A stretch of DNA of 64,000 nucleotides. Origin: Croceibacterium ferulae. GTDB lineage: Bacteria > Pseudomonadota > Alphaproteobacteria > Sphingomonadales > Sphingomonadaceae. Within the stretch, counting starts at the first letter, position 1. Each line of letters starts with the position of its first letter. A program made the translations under genes and the position numbers. Below, one piece after another: positions 45,445 through 54,639 of this stretch. The stretch spans positions 310,001 to 374,000 of the forward strand of contig NZ_QZVQ01000003.1 in assembly GCF_003660445.1 (NCBI RefSeq), written 5' to 3'. Below the pieces are notes generated by a model that saw nothing but the letters and a program-made list of their open reading frames with translations, had not been told where the DNA came from and searched no databases.

Positions 45445-48015
45445 TTATCGTTGTTGATCAGATGGTTCACGGCCGAACAGCCGGTCGGCGGCAAGCGCCA
45501 GGAACATGTAGTTGGTGGCCCCGCCGCCCATCACATATTCGGCCTGCTGCCAGAAATAGGGCCACTCCTTCAGCTCCGGCAGATCGGGCCGGATCAGGTT
45601 GGTGCCGCTGATGACACCGCCCGGAATGTAGCTGAAATCCGCCCGGTTCAGGCCATAGGCGACGGTGGCGGAACGCGCGCCAACGCCGGACACGAAGCTG
45701 CTGGTGTTCGATCCCGGATGCACGCCCAGCACGAAATTCAACGCATTCAGCCAGCCATCATTGCCGGTGACCTGCGGCCAGCCCTTGGCAAAGAAGAACT
45801 GCCGCACGCCGCGTTCCTGGATTTGCCAGCCGGCACCCCAGATCTCCGGCGTGTAGGGCACGCCATAGGGGCTGTCGGTGCGGGCGCTCTGCACCACCTG
45901 CGCCTGATGACTGGCGACCGCTTCCGCCAGTTGCCGGCGGAACGCGGGGGGCAGGCGATCCTGCACGCTGTGCAGCATCCAGCCGGTGCTGGCGACATCG
46001 GCCAGGATGCGCGGGGCGAGGGTTGCCAACCGGTCGGCATAGGCCTGATCGCCGGTAGTCTGCAGCAGTTCGGCCAGCGCGAACACTTCGGGCGCCAGGG
46101 TCTTGCCGCGCCCCTGCGCCTTGGCGGTGATGTCGCGCGCCGCCGCCAGCGCCTCGGCCGCCATCTGCGGGCTCTCCGTGCGGAGCACGCGGGCGGACGC
46201 GGCCAGCGCGGCGGCGGCATCCAGCTCCCGGTCCGGGTTGTCCTCCGTGAACACCCAGCGGTCATCGGCCGGGATCGGGTCGCCATTGTTGTCGACGCCC
46301 AGATCGGTCCCGCCGCCCGGCTGGTTGTCGGTCACGTTCACCGTGTCACCCAGCAGCACATATTGCCGCAGATTGGGCACGATGATCCCGCGATACAGCC
46401 GGCCCATGGCGCGATAGCCGCCCAGGATCGACAGCAGCCCATGTTCGATCTGCTGGATGGCATCGTTGCGCCCGTCAGGATCGCGGATCTCCACCGACTT
46501 GGTCGCCTGGTCGATGCGCGTAGCGTCGTAATCGAGGCCGAACTCCTCCACCATCTTGCTGAGGATCCACACTTCGCCCGCCTGCGATTCCACGCGCAGA
46601 TCGTCGTCGCCCGCATCGTGCCAGCCGCCCGCATCCAGATGCGGTACGTGCTCGCCCGACTGGTAGCGGTTGAGGGTGGACGGCCCCTGCACATAGCCGT
46701 CGAAATGGTTGAGGTCGGTCGGCGCCATCAGCGCGTCGTCCAGATGGTCGCGCCCGTGCCAGACGCGGTACTTTTCCCGCACCAGCATGTGGCACATCTG
46801 GATCGGCAGGAAATATTCTAGCGTCGGCTGCCACGCGCCGCGCGCGAACACCGCGCTGTCGATGCGGAACGGCTCCGACAGCTGCTCGCCATAGCCGATC
46901 TGGTACAGGCCAGGCTCCGTCACCCCGCTGAAATCGAAGGTGCGGTACTGATAGCGCAGGAAGTCGCCCCAGCGATCGGGGGTGGCGGACAGCACCGGCT
47001 GGCGCCCGCCTTCGCCCAGCCGGTACAGCTGCGCCGGCGTGTCGCCCGCATCGTTCGGGTCCAGTTCGATCACCGCGCGCTTCGGCTGCTCCGGCGCGTA
47101 GCCGATCTGGGACACCTGGATCACCGGTTCGTATTGCCAGCCGGGGATCACATTGGGCGTCACCACCCATTCCACCGCGCCGGTGGTGGCCCCGGCGGCG
47201 ACCGGCTGGCGCACGATGTACCAGCCATTATTGTGCGCCGATCGCCCGTCAATCAGCTGCAGCTGGCCGTTGCGGCTCTCGATACGGATGCGCTGCGCAT
47301 CCTGCTCCGGCGCGACCAGCAGCACCTTGCCTTCGGCCAGCGGCTCCGCCAGCGGCTGGCCGACCAGCGATTGCACCGGGCCGTTGGCGTCCACATTGCG
47401 CGGCACTGGCAGGTCCGGGCCACCCGCGCGCACCACCGGGCCGCCGGGCTGGCGCGGGAAGGTGCCGGCGGCATCGTCCAGCACCCAGCCCTTGCCGAAC
47501 AGGGGTGTGGGAAACAGTTCCAGGTTGAAGCCGACCTTGCCGACCCATTCGGCCGGCAGCGGCTTGTCCAGATCGACGCTGATGCGGAAACCGCCATTGC
47601 TCTCCGGCGTCACCCGCACCTGATAGGTGAGGTCCAGGTCCGGGTAGAAGATCGGGTTGAAGCCAGTCCCGTTCTTGGCCGGATCGGGGTAGCTGAGGCG
47701 TTGCGTGATGGTGCCCGTCGCCCGGTCGATCACCCGCTCGCCTGCGGAAACCGGCATGGGCGACCACTGGCCGGGCTCCGGCTCCAGCCGGAGATCGCCA
47801 TTGGCGGCCACGCGCGATCCGTGCTGGATGATGGTGACGCCTGTCTGGTGCCCATCGGGGTAGATGTCGTCGAACACGATGACGTCCAGCCCCGGCTCCG
47901 TCAGATAGCCGCGCTCGCCGAGACGCAGGCCGTCCTGCGCCAGAGCGGTTGGGGCCAGCAGCATCGGTAGCGCTATCATCGGCGCTCGCAGCCAGTGCAG
48001 CTTATGTCCGGTCAT
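45445..48015 (-). CDS. GH9 family exported glycosidase, copy 2
   Basis: An 856-residue paralogue of the next gene, with the same architecture: beta-rich N-terminal region, CelD-type Ig-like domain (IGYAPEQPKRAVIELD), and a GH9 domain with GGWHDAGDDD (Asp467/Asp470) and acid Glu826 in QQAEYVMG. The ATG at 48015 is chosen over one at 48021 because GGGGGAC lies 7 rather than 1-2 bases away. The signal peptide codons include a LacI-type operator and the rare codons it needs (ATA, CTA). It follows the tryptophan halogenase after 25 bases. Confidence 0.9.
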   Translation of the reverse strand: MTGHKLHWLRAPMIALPMLLAPTALAQDGLRLGERGYLTEPGLDVIVFDDIYPDGHQTGVTIIQHGSRVAANGDLRLEPEPGQWSPMPVSAGERVIDRATGTITQRLSYPDPAKNGTGFNPIFYPDLDLTYQVRVTPESNGGFRISVDLDKPLPAEWVGKVGFNLELFPTPLFGKGWVLDDAAGTFPRQPGGPVVRAGGPDLPVPRNVDANGPVQSLVGQPLAEPLAEGKVLLVAPEQDAQRIRIESRNGQLQLIDGRSAHNNGWYIVRQPVAAGATTGAVEWVVTPNVIPGWQYEPVIQVSQIGYAPEQPKRAVIELDPNDAGDTPAQLYRLGEGGRQPVLSATPDRWGDFLRYQYRTFDFSGVTEPGLYQIGYGEQLSEPFRIDSAVFARGAWQPTLEYFLPIQMCHMLVREKYRVWHGRDHLDDALMAPTDLNHFDGYVQGPSTLNRYQSGEHVPHLDAGGWHDAGDDDLRVESQAGEVWILSKMVEEFGLDYDATRIDQATKSVEIRDPDGRNDAIQQIEHGLLSILGGYRAMGRLYRGIIVPNLRQYVLLGDTVNVTDNQPGGGTDLGVDNNGDPIPADDRWVFTEDNPDRELDAAAALAASARVLRTESPQMAAEALAAARDITAKAQGRGKTLAPEVFALAELLQTTGDQAYADRLATLAPRILADVASTGWMLHSVQDRLPPAFRRQLAEAVASHQAQVVQSARTDSPYGVPYTPEIWGAGWQIQERGVRQFFFAKGWPQVTGNDGWLNALNFVLGVHPGSNTSSFVSGVGARSATVAYGLNRADFSYIPGGVISGTNLIRPDLPELKEWPYFWQQAEYVMGGGATNYMFLALAADRLFGREPSDQQR
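47965..47978 (-). promoter_or_regulatory. LacI-type operator inside GH9 copy 2 signal-peptide codons
   Basis: Minus-strand TGATAGCGCTACCG, one mismatch from TGNTANCGNTANCA, located 37-50 bases inside the coding region. It encodes part of M-I-A-L-P using ATA and CTA, codons that are rare in such GC-rich DNA. Confidence 0.5.
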
Positions 48016-48040
48016 CCTCATGTCCCCCGATTGTTGTTGT

Positions 48041-49543
48041 TCAGGCAGCGCGTGGATCGGGCGGCGCGCCGCCATGCCGATCCAGGAATTGCTGATGCGT
48101 GGGCAGGCGGGCCACCGAGGCGGCGGTTGCAGCCTGCATGGCGGCTAGGGTTTGCTGCAGCCGATCCGGCGGCATCAGCCGGGCCACATGGTGATGACCT
48201 TCCGGCTCCAGCCGCTGACCCAGCATCACCTGCACCCAGCTATCCACCCGGAACAGATCCTCCGCGCCCTGCCAGGCGTGCGCCGCCTCCCGCCACACGG
48301 CAATGCGGTCGGCCAGGCTGTCCGGCAGGGGCATGTCGCGCATCCGCTGCCAGAAGGGTTCGGGCCGCTGGTTCAGCACATAGTGCAGCATGACGAAGTC
48401 GCGCACCCGCTCCAGCTCCCGCTGGGCGAGATCGTCGAACCGGCGGGCGAGGGCAGGCGTGCTGCCGTTGAAAGGGAAGAGCTGCAGCAGCCGGGTGATG
48501 GCGATCATGGTCAGGTGGATGCTGGTCGATTCCAGCGGCTCCACGAACCCGCTCGCCAGGCTTAGCGCCACGCAGTTCTTCACCCACACGCGCTTGCGCC
48601 GGCCGGTGGTGAAGCGGATCAGCCGCGGCTCGGTCAGTGCCTCGCCTTCCACCATGCTGGCGAAGCGATGGTGTGCCTCGTCATCGGACAGGTAGTCGCT
48701 GGCATAGACCAGCCCGTTGCCCATGCGGTGCTGCAGCGGGATCTGCCAGCGCCAGCCCGCATCATGGGCGATGGCGCGGGTGTAGGGCATGGCCGGACCG
48801 GTGGCGCGGGTCTGCATCGCCAGCGCGCGGTTGGTCGGCAGCCAGTGGCTCCAATCCTCCCACCCGGCCTGCATCTCGCCTTCGATCAGCAGGGCGCGAA
48901 AGCCGGTGCAGTCCAGGAACAGGTCGCCCGCGACGCGGGTGCCATCCTCCAGCACCAGCGCGGCGATGTCGCCGCTGGCACCGTCGCGCTCCACCCGCGC
49001 GATCCTGCCCTCCATCCGGGTCAGCCCCTGCGCCTCCGCCTGCTCGCGCAGCGCCTTGGCATAGAGCCCAGCATCGAGGTGATAGGCGTAGTTCAGCGTG
49101 CCCTGTTCGTCCGTGGCGAAGCGGCCAAGGCGCGCGGCCTCGTGCTCCGCGCAAGCGGCGCTGACCGCTCCGCCGAAGCCTTGCGCGCGGGCCTCCAGCC
49201 ACATGTGGTGGAACTCCGCCATCCAGGTGCCGCGGCCCAGCGCGCCGAAGGAGTGGATGTAGCTGTCGCCCTCCCGCGCCCAGTTCTCGAACTGGATGCC
49301 CAGCTTGAAGCTGGCCTTGGTGCTGCGCAGGAAGGTGCGCTCGTCCAGCCCCAGCAGTGCGTGGAAGCTGCGAATGGTGGGGATGGTCGCCTCGCCCACG
49401 CCGATGGTGCCGATCGCATCGGATTCCACCAGCGTCACCGCCACCTGATCCCGCAATTGGCGGGTCAGCGCGGCCGCCGCCAGCCAGCCGGCGGTGCCAC
49501 CGCCTGCGATCACGACTCTCTGCACGCCAGTTTTCCCCGTCAT
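48041..49543 (-). CDS. Tryptophan halogenase family flavoprotein
   Basis: A 500-residue flavin-dependent protein. FAD motif VVIAGGGTAGWLAAA begins at residue 10; GVGEATIPTI and FKLGIQFENW carry the family flavin region and the equivalent of the catalytic Lys (Lys80); WRWQIP at 264-269 is the halogenase signature that blocks monooxygenation. Genes of this family beside TonB receptors in sugar loci of Caulobacter, Xanthomonas and sphingomonads have no proven substrate. Its ATG overlaps the stop of the cupin-like gene (ATGA). It therefore seems to work with the cupin, SapC and TonB proteins, perhaps modifying a receptor or ligand; this is inference. Confidence 0.92.
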   Translation of the reverse strand: MTGKTGVQRVVIAGGGTAGWLAAAALTRQLRDQVAVTLVESDAIGTIGVGEATIPTIRSFHALLGLDERTFLRSTKASFKLGIQFENWAREGDSYIHSFGALGRGTWMAEFHHMWLEARAQGFGGAVSAACAEHEAARLGRFATDEQGTLNYAYHLDAGLYAKALREQAEAQGLTRMEGRIARVERDGASGDIAALVLEDGTRVAGDLFLDCTGFRALLIEGEMQAGWEDWSHWLPTNRALAMQTRATGPAMPYTRAIAHDAGWRWQIPLQHRMGNGLVYASDYLSDDEAHHRFASMVEGEALTEPRLIRFTTGRRKRVWVKNCVALSLASGFVEPLESTSIHLTMIAITRLLQLFPFNGSTPALARRFDDLAQRELERVRDFVMLHYVLNQRPEPFWQRMRDMPLPDSLADRIAVWREAAHAWQGAEDLFRVDSWVQVMLGQRLEPEGHHHVARLMPPDRLQQTLAAMQAATAASVARLPTHQQFLDRHGGAPPDPRAA

Positions 49544-50577
49544 CGGTTCAGCTTCTGCAGCAGCCGCGCGCGCAGGCGACGGGCGCCGACCTCGTCCAGC
49601 GGCGCCAGCGCGCCCTGTGCATGCTCCGGCAGATGCGCGGCGGCCTGTTCGGGCGGGCCCCAGACATAATAGTCGAACATCGCCCGCCACGCCTGCTTCT
49701 CGGCCTCCGGCCGGTCGCGCAGGCTCAGCAGCCCGTGCAGCAGCGTGTTCATCGGCGTATCGGCGAAGCGCGGCACCGGGTTCCACCAATAGTTGATCAT
49801 GGCATTGAACGGGTCCAGCGCCTCCACATTGTGCCACCACAGGGCGGGGTAGAACAGCACGTCCCCCGGCTCCATCTCCGCCACCTGTGCATGGGCCAGC
49901 GCCTCGGCGAAGCGGGGATAGCGGGCGAGGTCGGGATCGCGTAGATCCACCATGGACACGACCTGCCCGCCCGGCGTCGGCTCCAGCGGGCCGGGATACA
50001 GGTTCGCGACCTGATCGGGCGGGAACAGGGTGAAACGCCGCTGGCCGACCATGCAGCAGGCGATGTTGTTCGACATGTCGTAATGCGTGGCCGCGACCGT
50101 GCGATTGCCGATCCAGATGCTCGCCACCGGCTCCGCGCCCAGCAGGTCGGCCCCCAGCGCCGGCCCGTTTTCCGCGCGCAGGCCCGGCAGGAAGGTGTCG
50201 AGATCGGCCGAGCCCAGATAGAGCGCGGGCGCGGCCGGATCGCCGGCGGTGGCCGCCATGCGCGCCAGATAGTCGGCCAGCGTCACCTGCTCCGCCGTGA
50301 AGTTCAGGCCGGTGATGTCGTGGTTGTAGAAGAACCGCCCGCCGATCGCCGGATCGCCGGTATAGCCGACCATGCGGTGCCCGGCATCGAAGCGGCGCAG
50401 ATATGCCATCGCCGCCCCGGCCCCGTCCTGCCCGGCACGCACCAGCGGCCAGTCCCGGCCGAAGCCCTTCAGCAGGGCCGGCTGGCCCTCCACCAGCAGC
50501 TCGGCCACGGGGATCGTGTCCATGCCGGCGGCGTCGATGGCGCGCACAGGGGTTGGCGCGTCAGCCACGGCGCGCAT
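49540..50577 (-). CDS. Cupin-like (JmjC-type) oxygenase domain protein
   Basis: A 345-residue cytoplasmic protein of the cupin_8/JmjC fold. The iron-binding HxD is in ATHYDMSNNIACCMVGQRR, and the distal His is in PALWWHNVEAL, next to the LFPPDQVANLYPGP strand typical of the family. It is expected to be an Fe(II)/2-oxoglutarate hydroxylase acting on protein side chains. The ATG at 50577 overlaps the SapC gene by 17 bases; a GTG at 50568 is an alternative. It sits between SapC and the halogenase in a tightly coupled unit. Confidence 0.88.
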   Translation of the reverse strand: MRAVADAPTPVRAIDAAGMDTIPVAELLVEGQPALLKGFGRDWPLVRAGQDGAGAAMAYLRRFDAGHRMVGYTGDPAIGGRFFYNHDITGLNFTAEQVTLADYLARMAATAGDPAAPALYLGSADLDTFLPGLRAENGPALGADLLGAEPVASIWIGNRTVAATHYDMSNNIACCMVGQRRFTLFPPDQVANLYPGPLEPTPGGQVVSMVDLRDPDLARYPRFAEALAHAQVAEMEPGDVLFYPALWWHNVEALDPFNAMINYWWNPVPRFADTPMNTLLHGLLSLRDRPEAEKQAWRAMFDYYVWGPPEQAAAHLPEHAQGALAPLDEVGARRLRARLLQKLNR

Positions 50578-51265
50578 TCTTCAGCTCGATCAGGCGGGCC
50601 ATGTTGCCCAGCGACGCCTGCACCAGGAAGGCCAGCCGCAGCACGCCCGCACGGTTCAGCCGCGACAGCGTGTCGCCGTCCAGCCCGGCCAGCCGGTCGG
50701 CGGCGACGGTGTGATACTGGTTGAGGGCAATCTCGCGGCTGCTGTCCAGCGTCACGGTGATCGCCACGGGTTCGATCAGGCCGCCGCCGTCCAGCGCGGC
50801 GAACATCGCCTCGGTGGCGGGCAGGCCTTCGCCGATCAGCTGCAGGCTGCGGGTCGCGCGCTGCAGGGCGGGCGCATGGCCGCCATGGGGCAGGAACAGG
50901 GGTTCGCCTGTGTCGCGGCTGATGCGCGGATCGTCCAGGTCGACATGGATCGTCGCCTCGCCCGTGTCGGGGCGCAGCGCGACGGAAAAAGGCCCGCGGG
51001 CCTGCACGGCGGGGACCGTGCGGCTGGTCCAGCGGTCGCCGTCGAGAAACAGGTTTTCCCCGCGCTCCAGCCCCAGCAGCACCACGGCGCGCCAGGTGCC
51101 GGCATCGTCGCGCCGGAACAGGATGGGAAATTCGCGGGCCAGCGGTTCGAACTCGCCGGGCACCGCCAGCAACTGGTTCACCGCGTCGCCGTGATCCGGC
51201 CCGTGGCGCATGGCCACGCGCAGATCGTGATGGTCGATGGTGTCGAGGGGGACGGGTGTGGTCAT
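50561..51265 (-). CDS. SapC-like protein
   Basis: A 234-residue protein of the SapC family (named from a Campylobacter S-layer locus gene; biochemical role unknown). Seen features: NQLLAVPGEFEPLAREFPILFR, the family core FLDGDRW near residue 80, and LNRAGVLRLAFLVQASLGNMARLIELK at the C-terminus. It is cytoplasmic and lacks a signal peptide. It is the first of three overlapping genes (SapC, cupin, halogenase) downstream of a TonB receptor, a grouping that recurs in carbohydrate loci of related bacteria. Confidence 0.85.
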   Translation of the reverse strand: MTTPVPLDTIDHHDLRVAMRHGPDHGDAVNQLLAVPGEFEPLAREFPILFRRDDAGTWRAVVLLGLERGENLFLDGDRWTSRTVPAVQARGPFSVALRPDTGEATIHVDLDDPRISRDTGEPLFLPHGGHAPALQRATRSLQLIGEGLPATEAMFAALDGGGLIEPVAITVTLDSSREIALNQYHTVAADRLAGLDGDTLSRLNRAGVLRLAFLVQASLGNMARLIELKNARRG

Positions 51266-51282
51266 GGGGCAAGCTTACCGCA

Positions 51283-51310
51283 GGCGGGGCCGCTCGCAAG
51301 CGGCCCCGCC
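51283..51310 (-). terminator. Strong hairpin between TonB receptor and SapC
   Basis: Perfect 12-base arms GGCGGGGCCGCT and AGCGGCCCCGCC with a 4-base loop, 15 bases after the receptor stop codon. There is no U-tract, so partial termination or protection of the receptor mRNA is likely, lowering expression of the downstream genes. Confidence 0.5.
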
Positions 51311-51325
51311 CCGGCAAGGTTCAGG

Positions 51326-54300
51326 TCAGAAGCGGAAACGCGCGCCCACGAAGTAACGCGGCTTCAGCTCGGAGGCGAAGAACATCTGACGTTCGCTGCG
51401 GCCATAGGTCCGGACCGTCGCGCTCAGCAGGTTGATCGCCTCGAACGACACCGACACGGTTGGCGTGATGTCGTAGCTGGTGGCCAGGTCCAGCGTGCCG
51501 AATGCCTTGGTGAACACGGGGTTGCGGTTGGTGCCGCCCCGGTTCAGGCCCGACAGGAAGCTGTCGCGCCAATTATAGGCAAGCCGGCCGGAGAAGCCGT
51601 ACTTCTCGAAGATGCCGGTAACGTTCAGCGTGTCCGACAGACCGATCAGCGCGAACTGGTCGACCCCGATCGGGGCACCGCGATCCGCACCGACGTCGCC
51701 ATTGACGTTGGTGTAGGAGGCGGAAACGCCGAAGCCGCTGTCGCCGAAGAAGTGCTGACCCTGCACTTCGAAGCCATAGATGTTGGCGGATTCGTTGTTG
51801 ATCGGCGTTGTCGTCTGGAACTGGAACAGCGGATCGTCGGCATTGGCGGTGACGTCGAACTGCGCCAGGATGCTGTCCGCATAGGCCTGGTCGAGGTTGC
51901 CGTTGACGATGTTGGCCTGGAACTCCGCGGAAGCCGCCGCCACGTTGCCGCCGTTCTGGTCGATCAGCGCGGTCAGCGTGAACAGTTCCACTTCGCTCGC
52001 GTCCCGACCCAGGGCCTGCAGCTCGGCCAGTGCAGCACCCGAACGGGTACCGGGTGCGCCGCTGGTGGGATCGCGCAGGCCGAACAGGGGCTGCACGACC
52101 GTGCCCGAGCCGACGAAGTTGTTCACCTTCTTCGCAAAGAAGCCGAACGAAACATAGCTCGACCGGTCATAATACCATTCCAGCGACACGTCGATATTGT
52201 CGGACAGCAGCGGGCGCAGGCCCGGATTGCCGGTTCCGCCCGTGGCCTGCCCGTCCAGCGCGATCGGGCGGCCCGGCGCGCCTGCCGTGGTGGAGGCGAA
52301 CAGGTTGCCGTAATCCGGCCGGGCCAGGGTGCGGCTGTAGGACACGCGGGCGACCACGTCGTCCATCGGTTCCAGCTGGAAGTCGATCGACGGCAGCAGG
52401 TTGTTGTACTCGCCGTCGGCCACGATGTCCTGCAGCTCGTCGCTGACCCGCACGGTGAAGTCGTTGTCGGATGTCCAGATGATGGCCGCCGGGATGGCCT
52501 GCTGCGCCACCGATTCCACCTTGGTGTTTTCCCAGCGGACGCCAGCCGTGATCTTTGCATCGCGGCCGCCGATGTCGAAGTTGAGGGTGGTCTGCGCGTA
52601 GACCGCCAGGATCTTCTCCGAAACCTCGTCGTACTGGTTCGCCGTCACCCGCTGCTGGTTGGTGTCGGTCGGCGCCTGGATGCCGTCAACCAGCGGCTGG
52701 TTGTCCTGGGCATAGATCGGCGAGAAGATGTTCAGCAGATCGACCGCATTGCCGCGGAACGAGATGTTGTTGTCGGTCGCGTTGAACTTGCTGTACTTGC
52801 AGCCCTGGCAGAACTGCTCGACCAGATCGCCACCGAAGGCGGCGATGTCGCCCGCCTGGGTGATGCCCCAGTTGCCCAGGATCTGTTCGGTCTGCTGCCG
52901 TTCGCTGATCATCTTGGCGTCGATATAGGTCGCGCCCACATCGAACCGGTCACCATCGCCGAAATCCCAGCCAAGGTCGGCGCGCAACTGGTTGACGCGC
53001 TGTTCCTGACGCGACGCATTGGTGCGCGCCACCTGCGAACCGAGATCGCCGATGTCCAGCACGCCGTTATTGTTGCCGTTGATGTCGTTCAATGTGTAGC
53101 GCTGCGCCGGGATGTCGCCCGTGTGATCGGCCGAGTGGCCGTCGACGACCGGGGCGCCCATGCTGAACAGCGTGGAGCTGGCGCCATTGGGCGCATCGGG
53201 GTTCGTCTCGGACTTGGAGTGGTTGCCGTCCAGGCTCAGCGTCAGGCCGTCGGCCAGTTCGTAGGTGGCGTTCAGGCCGTAGGACTGCAGCTCGCTCTTG
53301 GTGGCGCGGTACTGCTGCTCGAAGCCCATGTCCTTGGTGGCGTAGCGGCTGCCTTCTTCCAGGATCACGGCGGTGCGCACGACTGGGTCGTCGTCGAACA
53401 CGACCCGGTCGAACGGCGTGTTGAACCAGTTGGTCTGGTCGTTGCGCGCCTCGCTGACGGCGTTCTGCGCATACAGCGCGTCACCGGTGATCGTCAGCCC
53501 GTCCACCGGGCGGAACTGCATGGTGAGCGAGCCATTGATGCGCTCACGCTCGAAGGTGGAGTAGTTGTAGCGGCTGTCATCGGGGATGCCGACCAGCTGG
53601 CTGGGATCGGTCGGTGCGTTCTCCACCACCGTGGGGTTGTCGCCGCCGCGAACAATGGTGGCGACGTCGGAGTAGGGCCGGATGTTCCAGCCATTCACCA
53701 CCGCGCTCGCCGCCGCGCTCTTGCGCTTCTGGTAGGCACCGAAGGCCGATACGCCGAACGTGTCTTCCGGGTTGGACCAGCTGATCACGCCGGTGACTTC
53801 GGGCGTGACGCTGAAACCGTCGCGGCTGGCATCGTACAGTCCCTTGCCGCCGATCGAACCGCGCAGACCTTCGGCAGCCCCCTCCAGCGGACGCTGGGTC
53901 ACGACGTTGATGGAGGCGCCGATGCCGCCGGTCGGCACCGCGGCGCGGCCGGTCTTGTACACTTCCAGCCGGGTGACGCCTTCCGACGCCAGGTTCTGGA
54001 AGTCGAACGAGCGGCTGGTGGCGCGGCCGAAATCGACCGAAGCGTCGCCGCCGACCGTGTTGACGTCGGTCGTCGCCAGCTGGCGGCCATTGATGGTCAC
54101 CAGGTTGAAGGACGGGCCAAAGCCGCGAACGGTGACCTGCGAACCTTCGCCATTGCGGCGGTCGATCGACACGCCGGGAATGCGCTGCAGCGATTCGGCC
54201 AGGTTGGTGTCGGGGAACTTGCCGATGTCCTCGGCCGAGATGGCGTCGACCACACCCACGGAATTGCGCTTGATCGCGGCGGCCGCCTCAAGGCTGGCGC

Positions 54301-54520
54301 GCACGCCGGTGACGACGATCTCGTCCTCCGGACCGTTCGCGGCAGGCAGGCCGGTGGGCAGGGCGCCGACGCCCTGGCCGCTCGTCTCGGTCTCGCTGCC
54401 GGGCTGCGGATTGGTCGGCGATCCGGTCTGCTGCGCCATGGCAGGCGCTGCGATGATCCCGGTGGATAGCGCTAACATCGACGCGGACAGCGTCAGCTTC
54501 GAAAAAGCAAAAGCCCTCAT
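51326..54520 (-). CDS. TonB-dependent receptor, Caulobacter-type carbohydrate receptor
   Basis: A 1064-residue outer-membrane receptor. GGAGAGGAC precedes the ATG at 54520 and the signal peptide ends PAMAQ. The TonB box is DEIVVTGVRASLE, followed by AAAAIKRNSVGVVDAISAED and GKFPDTNLAESLQRIPGVSI, the plug signature of the large Caulobacter-type receptors that import plant sugars (maltose and others). The barrel ends YFVGARFRF. In this setting it likely imports xylo-oligosaccharides. Two LacI-type sites mark it: one in its promoter region and one within its signal-peptide codons. It heads the unit with SapC, cupin, halogenase and GH9 genes. Confidence 0.95.
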   Translation of the reverse strand: MRAFAFSKLTLSASMLALSTGIIAAPAMAQQTGSPTNPQPGSETETSGQGVGALPTGLPAANGPEDEIVVTGVRASLEAAAAIKRNSVGVVDAISAEDIGKFPDTNLAESLQRIPGVSIDRRNGEGSQVTVRGFGPSFNLVTINGRQLATTDVNTVGGDASVDFGRATSRSFDFQNLASEGVTRLEVYKTGRAAVPTGGIGASINVVTQRPLEGAAEGLRGSIGGKGLYDASRDGFSVTPEVTGVISWSNPEDTFGVSAFGAYQKRKSAAASAVVNGWNIRPYSDVATIVRGGDNPTVVENAPTDPSQLVGIPDDSRYNYSTFERERINGSLTMQFRPVDGLTITGDALYAQNAVSEARNDQTNWFNTPFDRVVFDDDPVVRTAVILEEGSRYATKDMGFEQQYRATKSELQSYGLNATYELADGLTLSLDGNHSKSETNPDAPNGASSTLFSMGAPVVDGHSADHTGDIPAQRYTLNDINGNNNGVLDIGDLGSQVARTNASRQEQRVNQLRADLGWDFGDGDRFDVGATYIDAKMISERQQTEQILGNWGITQAGDIAAFGGDLVEQFCQGCKYSKFNATDNNISFRGNAVDLLNIFSPIYAQDNQPLVDGIQAPTDTNQQRVTANQYDEVSEKILAVYAQTTLNFDIGGRDAKITAGVRWENTKVESVAQQAIPAAIIWTSDNDFTVRVSDELQDIVADGEYNNLLPSIDFQLEPMDDVVARVSYSRTLARPDYGNLFASTTAGAPGRPIALDGQATGGTGNPGLRPLLSDNIDVSLEWYYDRSSYVSFGFFAKKVNNFVGSGTVVQPLFGLRDPTSGAPGTRSGAALAELQALGRDASEVELFTLTALIDQNGGNVAAASAEFQANIVNGNLDQAYADSILAQFDVTANADDPLFQFQTTTPINNESANIYGFEVQGQHFFGDSGFGVSASYTNVNGDVGADRGAPIGVDQFALIGLSDTLNVTGIFEKYGFSGRLAYNWRDSFLSGLNRGGTNRNPVFTKAFGTLDLATSYDITPTVSVSFEAINLLSATVRTYGRSERQMFFASELKPRYFVGARFRF
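54464..54477 (-). promoter_or_regulatory. LacI-type operator inside TonB receptor signal-peptide codons
   Basis: Minus-strand TGTTAGCGCTATCC, one mismatch from TGNTANCGNTANCA, 43-56 bases inside the coding region. It encodes part of M-L-A-L-S with the rare Leu codons TTA and CTA. Confidence 0.5.
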
Positions 54521-54639
54521 TGGGGTGGTCCTCTCCTCTTACAGGCGCTCTGCGCGCCGGTCTCCGTAGCCGTGTGAATCCGGCTTGGTTCGAGAGCTAC
54601 CTTGTATCAGGCCGGTGTCAACGCCCTATCGCACCATCG

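Noticed and set aside
50372-54469. The longest plus-strand open frame, opposite the TonB receptor and SapC genes
   Set aside because: It spans several real minus-strand genes and shows no signal, domain or ribosome binding site.
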